Shown: positions 23,250 to 36,510 of the stretch, in pieces
Layout of the letters: the number at the start of each line of letters is the position of its first letter
How positions within the stretch are numbered: the stretch's first letter is position 1
NCBI GenBank assembly: GCA_947179485.1
Contig: OX359245.1
Location: 78,789,067 to 78,853,066, forward strand
DNA: 64,000 nucleotides
Direction: 5' to 3'
Source of the DNA: Allacma fusca
Lineage: Eukaryota; Arthropoda; Collembola; Symphypleona; Sminthuridae
The notes under the pieces: model-generated
What the model saw: only the letters and a program-made list of their open reading frames with translations
What the model was told of the DNA's origin: nothing
The model's database searches: none
Made by a program: the position numbers and the translations under genes

Positions 23250-25580
23250 ATGAAACAACTTTTGGCAAATATTCTATTTATTACAATATTGGTGGATTTC
23301 TCAACCAAGGCTTGTGGTGATTCGAGTACTCAATCTACCACACCGATTCCAACTGAGAGCTCCAAGGAAGATGAAGGTTCTTAAGAGTTTTTAGTACTGT
23401 AATGTATATGTACATTGTCAATTCTAAAATAATTATTAGCGTTTTAAAAATGTGATAAAAAATTTCCTATTTAATTAAATGAATTTAAAAATTAGGTCCA
23501 AAGACTTTGCAGCAAAATTATCTCAGAGTTTTGACTGCGGTTTAAAAATGCTGAGATTTTTTTCTTACTTGAAATCCTTTCGAAGGAGCACCACATAGGG
23601 GCCGAAAATAAAGAATATACATTTTTATGAGTATAATTAAGAAAACCGGTGGAGATTCACATAATTCAGCTCAGGGCAACAATTATTCCAACCTTCTGAA
23701 ATCTTGAGTTTCATGGAGAATTTGCCTACAATAATTATGAAGGAGCTATTCCGAGAGTAGATTTTATGAAATTATTTGAATTCAAAGAAATGATTTTAAA
23801 TTATAATTATACCAGGTGGATACAATTTTCGTTTCTACCATATAAAATTTGTATATGTTAACCATATGTTAACATTCATTCAAATTTCTGGATTTAGAAT
23901 AATCTTCTCCAATAAAATCTCATACTGTGATTCAATCGGGACATAATCGTTAAAATTGTTACATTGAAAATATTTTGGTCACAAATGGTTCTGGGACATA
24001 TTAATGTTTAGTTTAAATATTCCAATAAAGAATAATAATTATTATTCTTTAATAATAAATTATTGTAGCCCATGTTTCAGGTGGCATTAGCCAAAAGCCT
24101 GGAAATTTTTAATGACTTCTTTCGAAAAACTTTCTTTTTGTAAAATATATCGGTTTTGAAAAAAATTGAATGCCATTGTTTTATTTTTTTCAACCAACTT
24201 CTAGATAATAATTATCGAAACGGATTTGATCAACTGATTGAATTTATCCAGGCAACCAATTCCACTCTGACGGAAATACTTGACAAACTAAATAATTTGG
24301 AAAATAAAGTAGAAATTCTGGGGTCCGAAGTTAAAATTTCAAAAATGGAGACTGCAGGGATGAGAGCTGCTATGTTTAAACGAGATGCCGAGGGTTTCTT
24401 TGGCCCCTTTTCTCAGCCCCAAAATGGAATCTCTTTCAAAGGCTCAACGTGTAAAGCCATTTCAGCCAGAGTTCCAACGGGGAATATGCTAATTGCTCAA
24501 ATAAGTAAATCAAATCCATTTTGTATGAACCTACAGTAATAATTATAGTATTTAATTTGTTTTCATTCCCGATGTCAAACTCTTGATTTGAAAAAAAAAT
24601 TATTCATTCAGGACACGTTACCAATCTAATACACGCCTTATGCCATCCATGCTGTTATTTTCATACAAGTCTGGAATCTAATAACCAGGCCATGAGAATT
24701 ACCCCGGTCAATCTTATATAGAACTTGTTTTTTCTTTTGAATATATTTTTTAATTCCGTTGCACAGTTCCCAGCTCTCAATGCAGAGATTACAATAGCGA
24801 GTCTTAGATATAATTACTCTAAAATTTAACAGAGTTAATTTACCTTTTGCAGAGAATTACATGGACGTGGACTTAACGGGATACCAGTTGTACCTTCCAT
24901 TTGGTTTTGTATTTGCTCCAGCTCCAAATAAAATTTCTGCCAAAACAACTGAAATTGCAATTTTTTTTGCCAACCAGAAAAAGTGAGTATACTATACGTT
25001 TAAAAGGGAGTTCCAAATTTTCAAAAATCCTTTCATCATATCCTCAAATTATGTTAGTCTGATGTCTCTCGCAGGAATATTGCTGCCGAGCCCGAGATGT
25101 CATACTGCATTGGAGGCACAGATATTTCCCTCCATTTGTACTTTGTTCGTGGAGGAACGGTTCAAACATTTGCTGCCGCCTTGTTGCCCAGGAACGCGCC
25201 TGCAGGATCTATAATTTCATTGGACTGCACGGATTATAAACACAGCGGATCCGTTGGGTCGCACGATTGCATCAAAAATGTAAGACGCGCTTTTAGCCCG
25301 CTTGAGAATTTAACAATAAATGGAATGTTTTTATTCCAGCGTCGATCAAATGCTCAAAAAATATTCAAAATATATGCCGTGAATTTAAATTCTAAAATTT
25401 AGGAAAATCAAATAATTTTCAACTATTTTTTTTGCAATCATTGTATTCCAGGTGGGTGAAAACAAAAAGAGAAATTTGACGGTCTATGAAGGAAATATAT
25501 TTGTAAGGGTTACGTTTGAGACTGAATCTTACCCGAGACCTGGGATTTTAACCTGTGAGGTTTTTAAATTGACATTCTGA
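23250..25580 (+). CDS. Gene X1: secreted protein of tandem family X, 296 aa
   Basis: I do not recognise this family. Exons are 23250-23376, 24205-24504, 24853-24982, 25075-25279 and 25452-25580; phases agree with X2-X4 and the total is 891 bp. Exon 1 gives a signal peptide (ILFITILVDFSTKACG) and a short Ser/Thr/Glu-rich linker. Exon 2 gives a short helical segment (LTEILDKLNNLENKVEIL) and the conserved FKRDAEGFFGPF stretch. Exons 3-5 give the C-terminal domain (YMDVDLTGYQL, then EMSYCIGGTDISLHLYF, then QTFAAALLP, a C...HSG..GSH.C pair, and LTCEVFKL before the stop). It is the shortest member: exon 2 is 300 bp against 450-573 bp in the others, mostly by loss of coiled-coil length. Exon 2 has an extra Cys (GSTCKA) absent from its paralogues. 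Confidence 0.75.
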
Positions 25581-25951
25581 ACTATATACGCGGAGTGTAC
25601 AAAAAATTGAACTATTTTGGGAGGGGCTCCCAGATGTTACAGCTTCCATGAAACTTGACATACCAGGCACATAAACACAGCCCATGTATGTTGGCTGTAT
25701 AGTGGTTAGAATTATTGTTACTAATAAAGCCGATATTTTTGGAAATAAAATATGTAATTATAGAGATTTTGAAATCTTCGGAACATTCCGACTTTTAATA
25801 TTGTTCACCGTCCCTGGGACTATAAATTTCTGAGTCATTAGTAAGAGGAGTTTTATTAAATCATTCGGACATTCAAATGAAGTAAATAATCTTCACTGGA
25901 ATTTCCTAAACTAACGTCTAGGAAGTCTTCATAGATGATGCAGCAGTAATT

Positions 25952-26023
25952 AGGGGTTACGTTTGAGACGGAGTCGTACCCGCGACCTGGGATTTTAACC
26001 TGTGAGGTTTTTAAATTAGCATA
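25952..26023 (+). pseudogene. Family X exon 5 fragment
   Basis: A second, solitary copy of the exon 5 end (GTTACGTTTGAGAC through CTGTGAGGTTTTTAAATT) lies 370 bp after X1. The reading runs past the usual stop position and no other exons accompany it. Confidence 0.75.
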
Positions 26024-26595
26024 AATCTATCGTCAAGATATTACCACCAAGAAATAGTTTGCTGGTACAATAATGGTTTCTAAAGGAATTTGCCCGCTTG
26101 AATACTTCTTGAATGTTTCTTTGACGATTCTTACAATAAGTTCCTTCAATTGTTCCGTTAATTGTCAATAGTTCCTTACAATGAAATATCCAAGGTAAAT
26201 TTAAGAAAATGCGCCATCTGTCATGACTTTGAATTCACTGTTTCAGCTAGTTTATTACTTAAATAATATGTACTTAATTGTTAAATAAATATTTTTGTTT
26301 TAATGATTTATTGACTTATTTCATTAAATATAATTATAATTGAAAGGGAAAATTCCACAGCAATTTCAACAGATTAATCAAACAAAATGTGAATCGGATG
26401 ACACAACCCCAAATGAAAGTTTGAGTTCTAGTATTAGTAATTATTGAGTTACAAACCATGATCTAATTAAATTTACAATATTATTACATAGGTTGACTTT
26501 ATAAGTAACACTTATTATGCATTAGATACAGAAAATTTCAATTTCAATTGACTTATTAAGTAACTTAATTAATTTTTTTTAAATTAATTTATTAG

Positions 26596-27378
26596 GTGTC
26601 CAAATGACTCAACCTATCCTATATCCTTCATATTTATAAAATTTGAACCGAGCCTACATATGTATGTGCCTACATTTTAACCGCCGAACAGATCAGCCTA
26701 TCCTAAGCCTATACATATTAGCCTATATTTCACTGACAAATTACCTCAACGGATTCTACACCCTTCCTAAATCTCATGTGCTTTTCTTAACTGACAGACT
26801 ATTTAAGAGCATTCTACTCTAATAAATTAAAAATCCTTTTTCAAGTAAATGGGGTTGAAATAAAATAGTTTAGTTAAGTTTTTAGTCACCTTGGCCAAAG
26901 CCCTAAGAGCAAAATAATATGGATATTGATTTGGTTTACCCCGGAAATAGTTCCAAAATTTTAACATTGGTCAAAAGGGATGTCGCACTTAAGATTTCCT
27001 TAAGTTCCCCTGCACTTTACCGAATATTAAGAAGTTTTAATTTCACTGAGATTTTAGCACTTATCAAGGCGAGATATCACGTATTTTTTACGCTTGAACC
27101 GCCCTATAAAACAATCTGCAAGTACCGGGCGTGGATTAATCTTTCATTTTCATTTTGTCCATTCAATATGCCATTAAATGAAGATGACATGCTTCAATAG
27201 CCTACATATGTACATATGCCTATAATTCTACAACGGCTGAGCCTACCTTTTTTGTAGGCTAGGTTTTACGTGTATATTCTTGCACCCTATTTTGCGTACA
27301 AGCCTCCTTAATAAAATCTTCGCACCCTATAAATAGCCTACAAATAGGCCGATATATATACGTAGGATAGTCGGACAC
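26596..27378. mobile_element. Probable transposon with AGCCTA word tracts
   Basis: Tracts of AGCCTA/TAGGCTA and CCTAT words at 26620-26750 and 27195-27370 flank a plainer interior, as in the hAT elements. The ends read GTGTCCAA on the left and GTGTCCGA inward from the right. No TSD could be matched, so the boundaries and class are tentative. Confidence 0.4.
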
Positions 27379-27399
27379 GTTTGCAATGCACTCTTGTCT

Positions 27400-28279
27400 A
27401 CTACGCTACAAGTGAAAATGTTTTATTTCGTTGGACCTTCCCTCTAAAAATTCCCATAGATACTCGGACGCCTGGATATAACACGTGATGCAGTAAAATG
27501 AGTTTCTGGGAAATCGTGCGCCCAAGATTATCGAAATATGATAATAAAATGCTATACAAACTCTGCACTTATTTAATTCATTTTTTTAGGGTTGCATAAT
27601 TCATGACTAGTTACTGTTCATAAATCATTACAGAATGTCAGTAACTGAATGATGTGGCTGTTAACGGATATAGTTTATAATTATAGTTATTTAATCCTTT
27701 TTTTGAGTGATCCGCAAGTGACCCACAGATGCCAATGTAAAAATATACTAACTATAGTTATTATACGTGTATACAAGTATGCTGATTTTTCTATAAGTGG
27801 CAAAATAAATTCCAATATAAAAATATGACAGTATATGTATACTACTTTCAATTACAAAATTCTACTTTGTAATTTTAACTTTCTATGAACTTGACCCGAT
27901 AGACATGATTAGATGGATTTGAATTGAATATGCATATTACTACTATATACTGTAAATTACTGTATATGTAATTGACCCTGGGAAGGATTTAAGCATGCTT
28001 TTTAACACGGAACGTTATCTAAGAATAAACAGCTTTCCAGGAATTTCGCTTTTTGTATTGGCGTCACTTTTCTTTGGTGAAGTAATCTGAAGAATGACCC
28101 CTCATGTTAGCTCAGTGCTGAAATCCACAGAGCTGTGTCCAGAGCTTACAAATTCTTAGTTATTAAATGGTATTTCCAATTCCAAAAAAACCAATAAACC
28201 AAATCCGAAAAAAAAACAAGATATTTGACAAATTATAAAATTCGATTACATTGGCAGGAATACGGTTTTGTTAATTAAT
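27400..28279 (+). promoter_or_regulatory. Conserved upstream block of X2
   Basis: This block recurs before X3 (32540-33288), X4 (45830-46523) and X5 (59400-60122). Shared points are CATTGGACCTTCCCTC or a close variant, a GGAAATCGTG...ATTATCGAAATATGATAATAAAA stretch, then a TTTAA(G/A)CATG TATA-like box near 27989-28000 and TCTAAGAATAA...TTTCCAGGAATTTC. Conservation may reflect recent duplication rather than selection. Confidence 0.4.
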
Positions 28280-30560
28280 ATGAAACATTTTTGGACACAT
28301 ATTCTTCTTTTCGCAATTCTGGTGAATTTCTCAACAAGTACAAATGGCAACTCGAGTACTCGTCAACGAACCACATGGTTTCCACCTGAAAATTCCAGAG
28401 AAGATGAAGGTTTGCACGACTTTTCAACAATCTTATTTGTGTGGTGTAGAATTTGTATAGTAAAGTATTATTAAGAAAATTCATTACAAATGTGATCCAC
28501 ATTTTCCACTCATCTTTTATATTTAAAATGCTTAAAATTTAGCAAACTACAGTATTTAAGCATAGTCAGTCCTCCGAAACATTCCGTCAAATACTCAAGC
28601 CGAAATTTATATTATCTACAAATAAATGAATTGACTGATATATGTATGTACATAGTGTTATAGACTCACATACAAAGAGTGCTCCGCATGTTAAATACTT
28701 CTTAGGATAATCTTTTCTGAGCTTCCGAGAGCAATTAATTTTAGATCAATTTTAATCAATAATGTAAAAACTACATAGAAAAATTACAATTTTCAGAACC
28801 TCAGGAATGTTTTGCCAACACATTCGAGGATAATTCCCAAAACGGCGTTTATCAACTGATTGAATTTATCATTACTACCAATTTTACTCTAACGAAATTA
28901 CGTGCCAAACTGGATGATTTGGAAAGCAAGAACAAAGTTCTGAACACAACTCTCTTGAAAACTACAGTGGAGACAAAAACAATTTCAGATAGTTTGAAAC
29001 AAGAAATAGCTTCCCTTAAAGAAGTTCTGTCATCTGTTCGTACTTCCCATTCCCAGCAAATTAAAAATCTGGAATCCCAAATAGAGAATTTAAAAAGGGA
29101 ACGGAACGCAGAGGTAAATGAGATGCTTCCCAGTTTGCCCTTAAAATTGGATGGATTGGAACGAACTCAAAATGCTATTCAAAGTAGTATTAGCTCACAA
29201 GCTGCAACCATTTCAAAACTCCAGTCAAGTACTTCCAAGATGACATCTGTGCTGTTTAAGCGGAATCCCGAGGACTTTGTTGACTTTTTACCTTTAAGAA
29301 ATGAAAAGTCTTTTAATGGCTCCGTTTCAGTTACAGTTCCAACGGAAAAAGATCTAGTTGTTCAAATAAGTAATTAAATAAAACCCATTGTTTATTAACC
29401 TAAAGTAGAGCAATTAACAGTTTTTACAATTTCTGTCTCTATGTATCTAAGCAACATCCGCTATCAAACCTCTTAAAATTATCTTTAATGCTCTAAACGT
29501 TCATTCAGGAGACTTCAATCAGATTATTCAATGCCTTATTATGCTATACGCCAATCAATTAATTTTCCTTTAGACTTGTCTTTCTTGTAATTTAACGGAG
29601 AATTTGTTTTTTTTTCAGAGAATTACATGGACGTGGACTTAACAGGATACCAATTGCATCTGCCGTATGGTTTTGTAGTAGCTCCAGCTCCAAATAATAT
29701 TTCTGCCAAAGCAGTCGAAGTTGCCACGTTTATGGGTAACACAATCACGTGAGTAATCTGTTCCCCACGATTACGTCTCTGAATGACATGATACAGTCAG
29801 GTCGTCGAACGGTATTAAACGTTTGGGTATATATGTTTTCATTGGCTTCTGAAGTTGTAATTAGGCGTTCAAATGACTTGTAACATATACTTACCGGGGA
29901 GTTCATTTCGTTGATGGTTTTTACAAAAACATTCCTCCTTTTAGCTAACATTAAAACAATATTAAACCATTAAGTGTTTTACTTTGTTATGCTCATACAT
30001 TTCAACACGAAAATAGGTGAACGGTATGGAGAGTTACATTTTATATTTCTGTATGTCTATGTCTATTTGTCTTTCACAGGAATTCTGCAGCACAACCGGA
30101 AATGTCATACCGCATCGGAAGCACAGATATTTCCCTTCATGTGTACTTTGTTCGGGGTAGGAACGTCCAAACGTTTGCTGCAGCTTTGTTGCCAAAGAGT
30201 GCTCCCGCAAAGTCTATTATTTCATCGAATTGCACCAAATATAAGCACAGCGGAAGCGTGGGATCGCACAAATGCGTCACAGAGGTAAAATACGAAGTGA
30301 TTTTTTTATCCTTCGGTTATGATGATTTTTATGCCATTCAAATGATAGAAAATTAGTGAAAACTTCGCCTTTGATTTACTTTTTGAGGTTCTGGAAAGTA
30401 AATTAATGTCAACGTAATAATTGTTTCCCAGGTTGGTGCTGACAGAGTAAAAACAGTTACTGTTTATGAAGGAGACATATTTTTGAATGTTACGTTTGAC
30501 ACGAAATCATACCCGCGTCCTGCCACTTTAACCTGTCAGGTTTTTAAATTGGCATTCTGA
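28280..30560 (+). CDS. Gene X2: secreted coiled-coil protein of family X, 388 aa
   Basis: Unrecognised family. Exons are 28280-28409, 28797-29369, 29619-29748, 30080-30284 and 30432-30560 (1167 bp). I chose ATG 28280 because it aligns with the paralogues' MKxFW start. Residues 1-23 are a signal peptide; next come a Ser/Thr/Arg linker and ECFANTFEDN. A coiled-coil-like region follows (about residues 60-195: DLESKNKVLN, LKQEIASLKE, QQIKNLESQIENLK, LDGLERTQ). The C-terminal domain is LFKRNPEDF, then YMDVDLTGYQLHLP, EMSYRIGSTDISLH, FAAALLPKSAPAKSIIS, C...HSGSVGSHKC and LTCQVFKL. It is the longest member. Few cysteines in a conserved spacing suggest one or two disulfides. An extracellular, possibly oligomeric, protein is my inference. 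Confidence 0.8.
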
Positions 30561-31344
30561 AGCTCCGATGAGTACATCGGATGCGGCGATATCTTTCAAT
30601 GAAGTTGTATTCGTCCATGATAATAATTCTAATTATGATATGCATAAGGTAAACGTTATAAGTATTTTGAACATTTGCTTGTGAGTTGTTAACATGCTCT
30701 CTAGGCTGTAAAAAATTATTTATGTTTTCAGGACTTAAAACTCAAAAATATACTTTTCCATTGAGATTTTAACCAGTTGACTAACTATGGAATGTTCTGC
30801 GCTTAGAGTCCGTTAACCTGATTTGATACCTTTTTTCTCAAATAGTTGTTCAGTGAGGTGCTGATGGGCAATAATACATATATTAATAATATAAAGTACT
30901 AAAAATAATAATTATAAATAATAACAGAACTGTCATTCCGAAAAGATTCGCCCATGTTTATTAAATAAAAATAGTTACTTCCCGATATGTTTTATGACAT
31001 CGGTGATCATGTTGTTTATTTGCAGATTTGTTGAATTAAAGAACATTTATGCACCATAAATTTGCTCATGGAATACCGTTTTTGCCAAATAAAGCACGTT
31101 TTTAAGCTAGCGTGAGAAAAAACGTGCATCTACTTTTGTGGAACGCAGGCCGCGCAGAAACCACCCCGGGGGATCGGAACGGAACATAATACTTCCGCTT
31201 TCCGATGACATTATGCGTGACATTTTCCGTACCGATGCACTGAACCGCCTAAGTTCCAGTATCGTAATGACAAATCGTGTTCCTGTTTTAACCAGACTAT
31301 ATTAATGAATAATAATAATATAATAAATTATTATTGGAGGATTA

Positions 31345-31640
31345 TATAATCAGCGGAGCCGATGGGTCACACGACTGCATCGCAAAATTAAGACGCTCTT
31401 TTAACCAGCTTGAGAATTCCATACAATGAACATGTTGATTCCATACTCCTTCAAATGATCAAAAATTATTCAAAATATTCCGTGAATTTAAATCCTGAGA
31501 TTTGGGAAAGTCAAACAATAACTATTGTGTGCATGTTAAAACAGCGGTTATATTATTGGCGCTAATAAGCGCCGATATTTTTAGAAATAGAATATATAAA
31601 GATTTTGAAATCTTCGGAACATTCCGACATTTAATATTTG
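31345..31640 (+). pseudogene. Family X remnant (end of exon 4, intron 4 and 3' flank)
   Basis: Aligns with X1 from about 25245 on: AGCGGAGCC...GGGTCACACGACTGCATC matches the end of exon 4, and the intron text matches to about 31525. A jump follows to X1-like 3' flanking DNA (GCCGATATTTTTAGAAATA). The GT donor after the exon is now TT. It is the remains of an X1-like copy between X2 and X3. Confidence 0.7.
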
Positions 31641-32539
31641 TAGTAGGGCGAATCATTGGCAGAGAAAACTATTCGTAAAGCTTTAAGGTAGGACAACAAT
31701 CATCATTAACATGCCGACATGCCTTCAACGAACGGCCTTGCCAAAATACAGATCAAGATTTCTGGTTTTTTGAAAAATTCAAGATAAAAATATTTTGAAC
31801 CTGTTAATTTTATAATTAAGATACTAATGAATTTTGTCGTCTCGAATTCATTCTGCAAATTATAATTATTTGCAGTGGCAGTGGGAGACCAATTAATGGG
31901 ACATTAAACGCACGTTACAATTTCACATGCATTTGATTCTGGCTCTAGCTGCAACACATAATTAATTAATAGTAGATATATTTACACGGGAACATATGTC
32001 ATTCATACTTATTTATTCAAAGATTATACTGCAGTAGTCTGTATATGCTAATATTATTACCAGAGTCATGCTAAGCTCATACTGTCGTGTTGAGGTCATG
32101 AAGGCCACATCTGTAGTCAAGACCTGCAAGCGAATAAACACGGACTAATAATACTTCCTTTATGCCACTTATATATAATGGGAAACCATTACATTTTGGA
32201 CGGACTCTATACTGCTGGGGAATATATGGGAATCAGGTATTTACATTTTTAGAGTATCGGACACAAAAGGGAATTTTAAAACGGGTTATAAGTAATTTGA
32301 GAAAATAGGGCGGATAAAATATTCTAGCTGCAGATTTTAAATAACACACAAATCCAGGTTATAAGTTCACATGCATATATTTCTTGCAGCCTCAGATATT
32401 TAGTAACAATTTACGTGGCGCGTATAACCAATAAATTATTCTTCAGGTTATGCTATTTATATGATTGCCTGAAGCTCTTGAGTGAGTGTACGGAAGTCTT
32501 AGGATTTCTTCACCGTTAACTTATACAGTTTGCCTAATA

Positions 32540-33288
32540 CAGTAAATGCACTCTTGTTACGCTCCAAGTAATTATTTTTTATTGCATTGGACAGTCCCTC
32601 TAATAATTCCCTCAGATACTCATAGACGCTTGCATAATATGTCATGCAATAAGATGAGTTACTGGGAAATCGTGAGCCCAAGATTATCCAAATATGATAA
32701 TAAAATGCTATACAAACACTTCACTTATTCAATTAATTTTGTGGATGATCCCCAAGTCACCCACAGACGCCAATGGTCCAGTAGATCAACTACGTATACT
32801 GATTTTGCTATAACTGGCAAAATAAATTATAATATAAAAAGATGACAGTATATACTACTTCTAATTACAAAATGCTACTCAGCACTTGACCCGAAAGACA
32901 AGATTACATAGATTTGAATTGAATATATGCATACGTTTCCTATATTTATGATTTATATGTATTTGATCCTGGAAACTATTTAAGACTAAGATGTCAGTTA
33001 TCTTGGAACGTTATCTAAGAGTAATCAACTTTCCAAGAATTTCACTTTTTTTATTTTCGTCACCTGTCTTCGATGATGTAATCTGAAGAATGTCCCTTTG
33101 TAAAAGCTCAGTGCTGCAAACCACAGAACTGTGTCCAGAGATCCCAAATTCTGTATTACAATCACCAAGTTATTCAATCGTATCTTCAGTTTTTTATAGT
33201 TCGTCTAAACCAAATCAGAAAAAAATAAAGTATTTCACAAATTACTCAATTGGATCACATTGCCAGGAACACTGTTTTGATATTGATT
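32540..33288 (+). promoter_or_regulatory. Conserved upstream block of X3
   Basis: Same block as before X2: TGCATTGGAC, GGAAATCGTG...ATATGATAATAAAATG, CTATTTAAGACTAAG at the TATA-like position, GAACGTTATCTAAGAGTAA and TTTCCAAGAATTTCAC. Confidence 0.4.
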
Positions 33289-35670
33289 ATGAAGAATTTT
33301 TGGACACATATTCTCCTTTTTGAAATTCTGGTGAATTTCTCACCAAGAGCTAATGGCGACACGAGTATTCAACGAACCACACGGGTTCCAACTACAAGCA
33401 AGACAGATAAAGGTTCGTATGAGTTTTCAACAATTCCATTTGTGTGTTGTAGAATTAGCAATAAAGTATTGGTAAAAAAAATCAATCCCAAATGTGATCG
33501 ACACATGGTACTCATCTTGTATCTTAAATTTTAAAAAAGTAAGGAAACTATTAAAGCAAAGTCAGTCCTCCGAAAAATTCCCTAAAACACACTAACCGAA
33601 ATCTTTTCTGAGCTTCAGAGAGCAGTAAATTTGAGATCAATTTTATAACACTTATTGGAATAGTGTTACAATAATTGTAACACTATTCCAATAATATATG
33701 GAATAGTGTTACGACTATATATATATGGAATGGTGATATGACGATAATAAATAATTATTATCGTCATATCACCGGCCCCAGTGGAATAATTATTGCAGCT
33801 ACTGAAGGAATAGGTATGAACAAATATTCAATAACAAATTGAAATGTTCTTATCTTCATTTATTTTTTTAATAAAACATTCAAATACTGTGACACCGCCG
33901 GGAATAAAACTGGGCATAAAAACTAAACATAAAACTAGAATATAACCTTTTCATTTGAATATCATCAAGGTTAAACTAAATACAAATTACAGTTATTACA
34001 ATTTTCAGTACCTCAGGAGTGTTTTGGCAACACATTCCAGGATAATTTCCAAAACGGCATTTACCAACTGATTGAATTCATCCAGACAACCAATTCCACT
34101 CTGACAAAACTACTTGACAAACTGGATTCCCATTCCCAGCAAATTAAAAATCTGGAATCCCAAATAGAGAATTTAAAAAGTGAACGGGACACAGAGGTAA
34201 ATGAGTTGCTTCCCAGTTTGTCCTCAAAATTAAATGGATTGGAACGAACCCAAAATGTAATTCAAAACAGTATGAGCTCACAAGCTGTAACCATTTCAAG
34301 TCTCCAGTCAAGTAATTCCAAGATCACGTCTACCCTGATTAAGCGAAATCCTGAGGACTTTTTACCTTCACCAATAAATGGAGCGTCCTTTAATGGTTCT
34401 ACATTTGAAGGCGTTTTAGCTACAGTTCCAACGGATAATATGCTAGTTGTTCAAATAAGTAAATAAAATCTATTCATTCTAACCTATAGTGTAGAGTAAT
34501 TAATATTTTTTCCACTTTCCGTGGCTATACGTACACATTTTCTGCTGTCAAACCTCAAAATTATTTTGAATGCTCTAAACGCTCATTCAGGAGACTTTGA
34601 TCAGACTATATTCAATGCCTTATGTGCTACTCCCTGGAAATTTGTTATTTTTCGTCTGCAATTAATTTTATTTAGACTTGTATTTCTTGTAATTTAACAG
34701 AGAATTTGCTTTTGCAGAGAATTACATGGACGTGGACTTAACGGGATACCAGTTGCACCTTCCAGATGGTTTCACACTTGCTCTAGCTCCAAATAATATT
34801 TCTGCCAGAACAGCTGAAGTTGCAACATTTTTAGCCAACCAGAAAAAGTGAGTAGCCTGAAATCCCCGTTTATTTTTCTAAATTGGAAGTATTGTGCTAA
34901 ACATCCGGCAAGGCAACGGTAGCGCTGGTGCACTGTTGGTCCTTGTGTCTAACAAAGTGATGTGAGTAATCTGCCATATCTACGGTTACGTTTCTGACTA
35001 AGTAGTAAGTTGTAATAATTATTGTTGTAAAATGTTTCGTAACATATACTCACTGATCAGTTCATTTCGTTGAAGGTTTTTATAAAATCATCTCTCCTTT
35101 TCGCTAACATTAAAACAACACTAAACCATTTAGTGTTTTACCTCGTTACGCTCATTCATTTCAGCACAAAAATAGTTGAACGGTATTGAAAATTACAGTT
35201 TATATTTGTGTCTTTCGCAGAGCTCGGGCGGCACGACCGGAAATATCATATCAGATTGGAGGCACTGATATTTCCCTCCATGTGTACGTTGTTGGGACTA
35301 GGACCGTTAAAACGTTTGCTGCCGCGTTGTTGCCAAAGAGTGCCCCCGCAAAGTCTATTATTTCAGATGATTGCACAGATTACAATCACACCGGAACCGT
35401 TGGGTCTTACAAATGCGTCACAAAAGTAAGACAAAGTGTACACAAGTTATAATTAGTCGCAAATTTTGCCATCGATGTACTTTTTGAGAATCTAGACAGT
35501 AAATTAATTTGAGCGAATTGTTTACGTTCCTTGTTTTCCAGGTGGGTGTTGACACTGCAAAAACTCTTACTGTTTATGAAGGAGACATATTTTTGAAGGT
35601 TACGTTTGAAACCAAATCTTACCCAGGACCTGGCGCTTTAACATGTGAGGTTTTCAAGTTGAACATCTGA
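33289..35670 (+). CDS. Gene X3: secreted coiled-coil protein of family X, 345 aa
   Basis: Unrecognised family. Exons are 33289-33412, 34009-34458, 34718-34847, 35221-35425 and 35542-35670 (1038 bp, phases as in X2). It has a signal peptide (HILLFEILVNFSPRANG), ECFGNTFQDN after the linker, and a coiled-coil-like region shorter than X2 by an in-frame gap of about 40 codons before SHSQQIKNLESQ. The globular part follows (LIKRNPEDF, YMDVDLTGYQLHLPDG, EISYQIGGTDISLHVYVV, TFAAALLPKSAPAKSIIS, C...HTGTVGSYKC, LTCEVFKL). Two differences from the family stand out: SHKC is SYKC and EMSY is EISY. Intron 1 (597 bp) holds two perfect palindromes. Confidence 0.8.
33653..33693. repeat. Perfect 41-bp palindrome in X3 intron 1
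   Basis: The 20-bp arm TATTGGAATAGTGTTACAAT is followed by one base and its exact reverse complement. A third copy of part of the arm (GGAATAGTGTTAC) follows at about 33700. Confidence 0.9.
33732..33773. repeat. Perfect inverted repeat, 19-bp arms, in X3 intron 1
   Basis: The arm GGTGATATGACGATAATAA and its reverse complement are separated by 4 bp. It lies 38 bp after the first palindrome; the pair could fold into adjacent hairpins. Confidence 0.9.
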
Positions 35671-36069
35671 AGCTCCGATGAGTGTATCGGATGCGGAGAT
35701 ATCTTAGTGTCCCTTTGTTTCTTCAATGCATAGTTAGTTGTGTTCGTCTAAGATATTTCTAATCGTCTGTTCTCTTTAAGGTCGCTACTGTCACTATATC
35801 AACAACTAATTACCATTTAGAGAGAATTGTATTTTTCCCCAAAGTGTTCTCCAGGGACAATTTACCTGAAACTTGTTATACAAGCTTCCAGTACGAACAT
35901 AAACCCTGTATAATCTCCGATTTTCTTAGAGTAAAAAATGTAGACATTTTGAAATCTTGTTATCCCGATCAGGATTCCTTTGACAACATTTGACTCACTC
36001 AAATTGCCAATCAGATGCATTTTCATTAATCAAGAAATCTTTATAGTCATGGAATCCTGCCCTGTGAGC

Positions 36070-36390
36070 TTTGGCCGATTCCTTTGACAACTAATTAAAT
36101 TCTGACAAACATTATACATGAGCACCAGGATGGTCTGGAAAATAAAACAGAAATTCTTAATTCCGAATTAATTCTCCTGAAAATTGTCATTGAAACAAAA
36201 AACCAGTGTCCCTTTAAGATACTATGCAATCCGAAATGGGCAAATTAAAAACGGAGAATGAAATGCTGAAAGTTGATTTTTAGGGGCGATTTTTATCCGT
36301 AAAAAACGGAACTCTTGTAATGGTTCAAAATTTGAAGCCATGTCAGTCGCAGTTCCACAGGACAATGTCCTGGTAGTTTAAATAATTCCC
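36070..36390 (+). pseudogene. Family X exon 2 remnant
   Basis: Shows diverged exon 2 text: CTGGAAAATAAAACAGAAAT, CTCCTGAAAAT, CATTGAAACAAAAA, AACGGAGAATGAAATGCTG, then GGCTTCAAAT-like and GCAGTTCCACAGGACAA. Frames are broken by indels and a stop. No exon 1, 3, 4 or 5 was found beside it. Confidence 0.7.
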
Positions 36391-36510
36391 TTTTTGTGTG
36401 AATCTAGAGTTGATTAGTTGCATAATTACAATACAGTATACTCTCCATATAAGAGCACCCCAAAAAGATGACCAAAACCATTTTTATAGCCGTATGCTCT
36501 TACAAAGAAC

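Noticed and set aside
36433..36500. Possible pogo-like end (CAGTATACTCTCCATATAAG)
   Set aside because: No matching inverted end was found nearby, so no element could be delimited.
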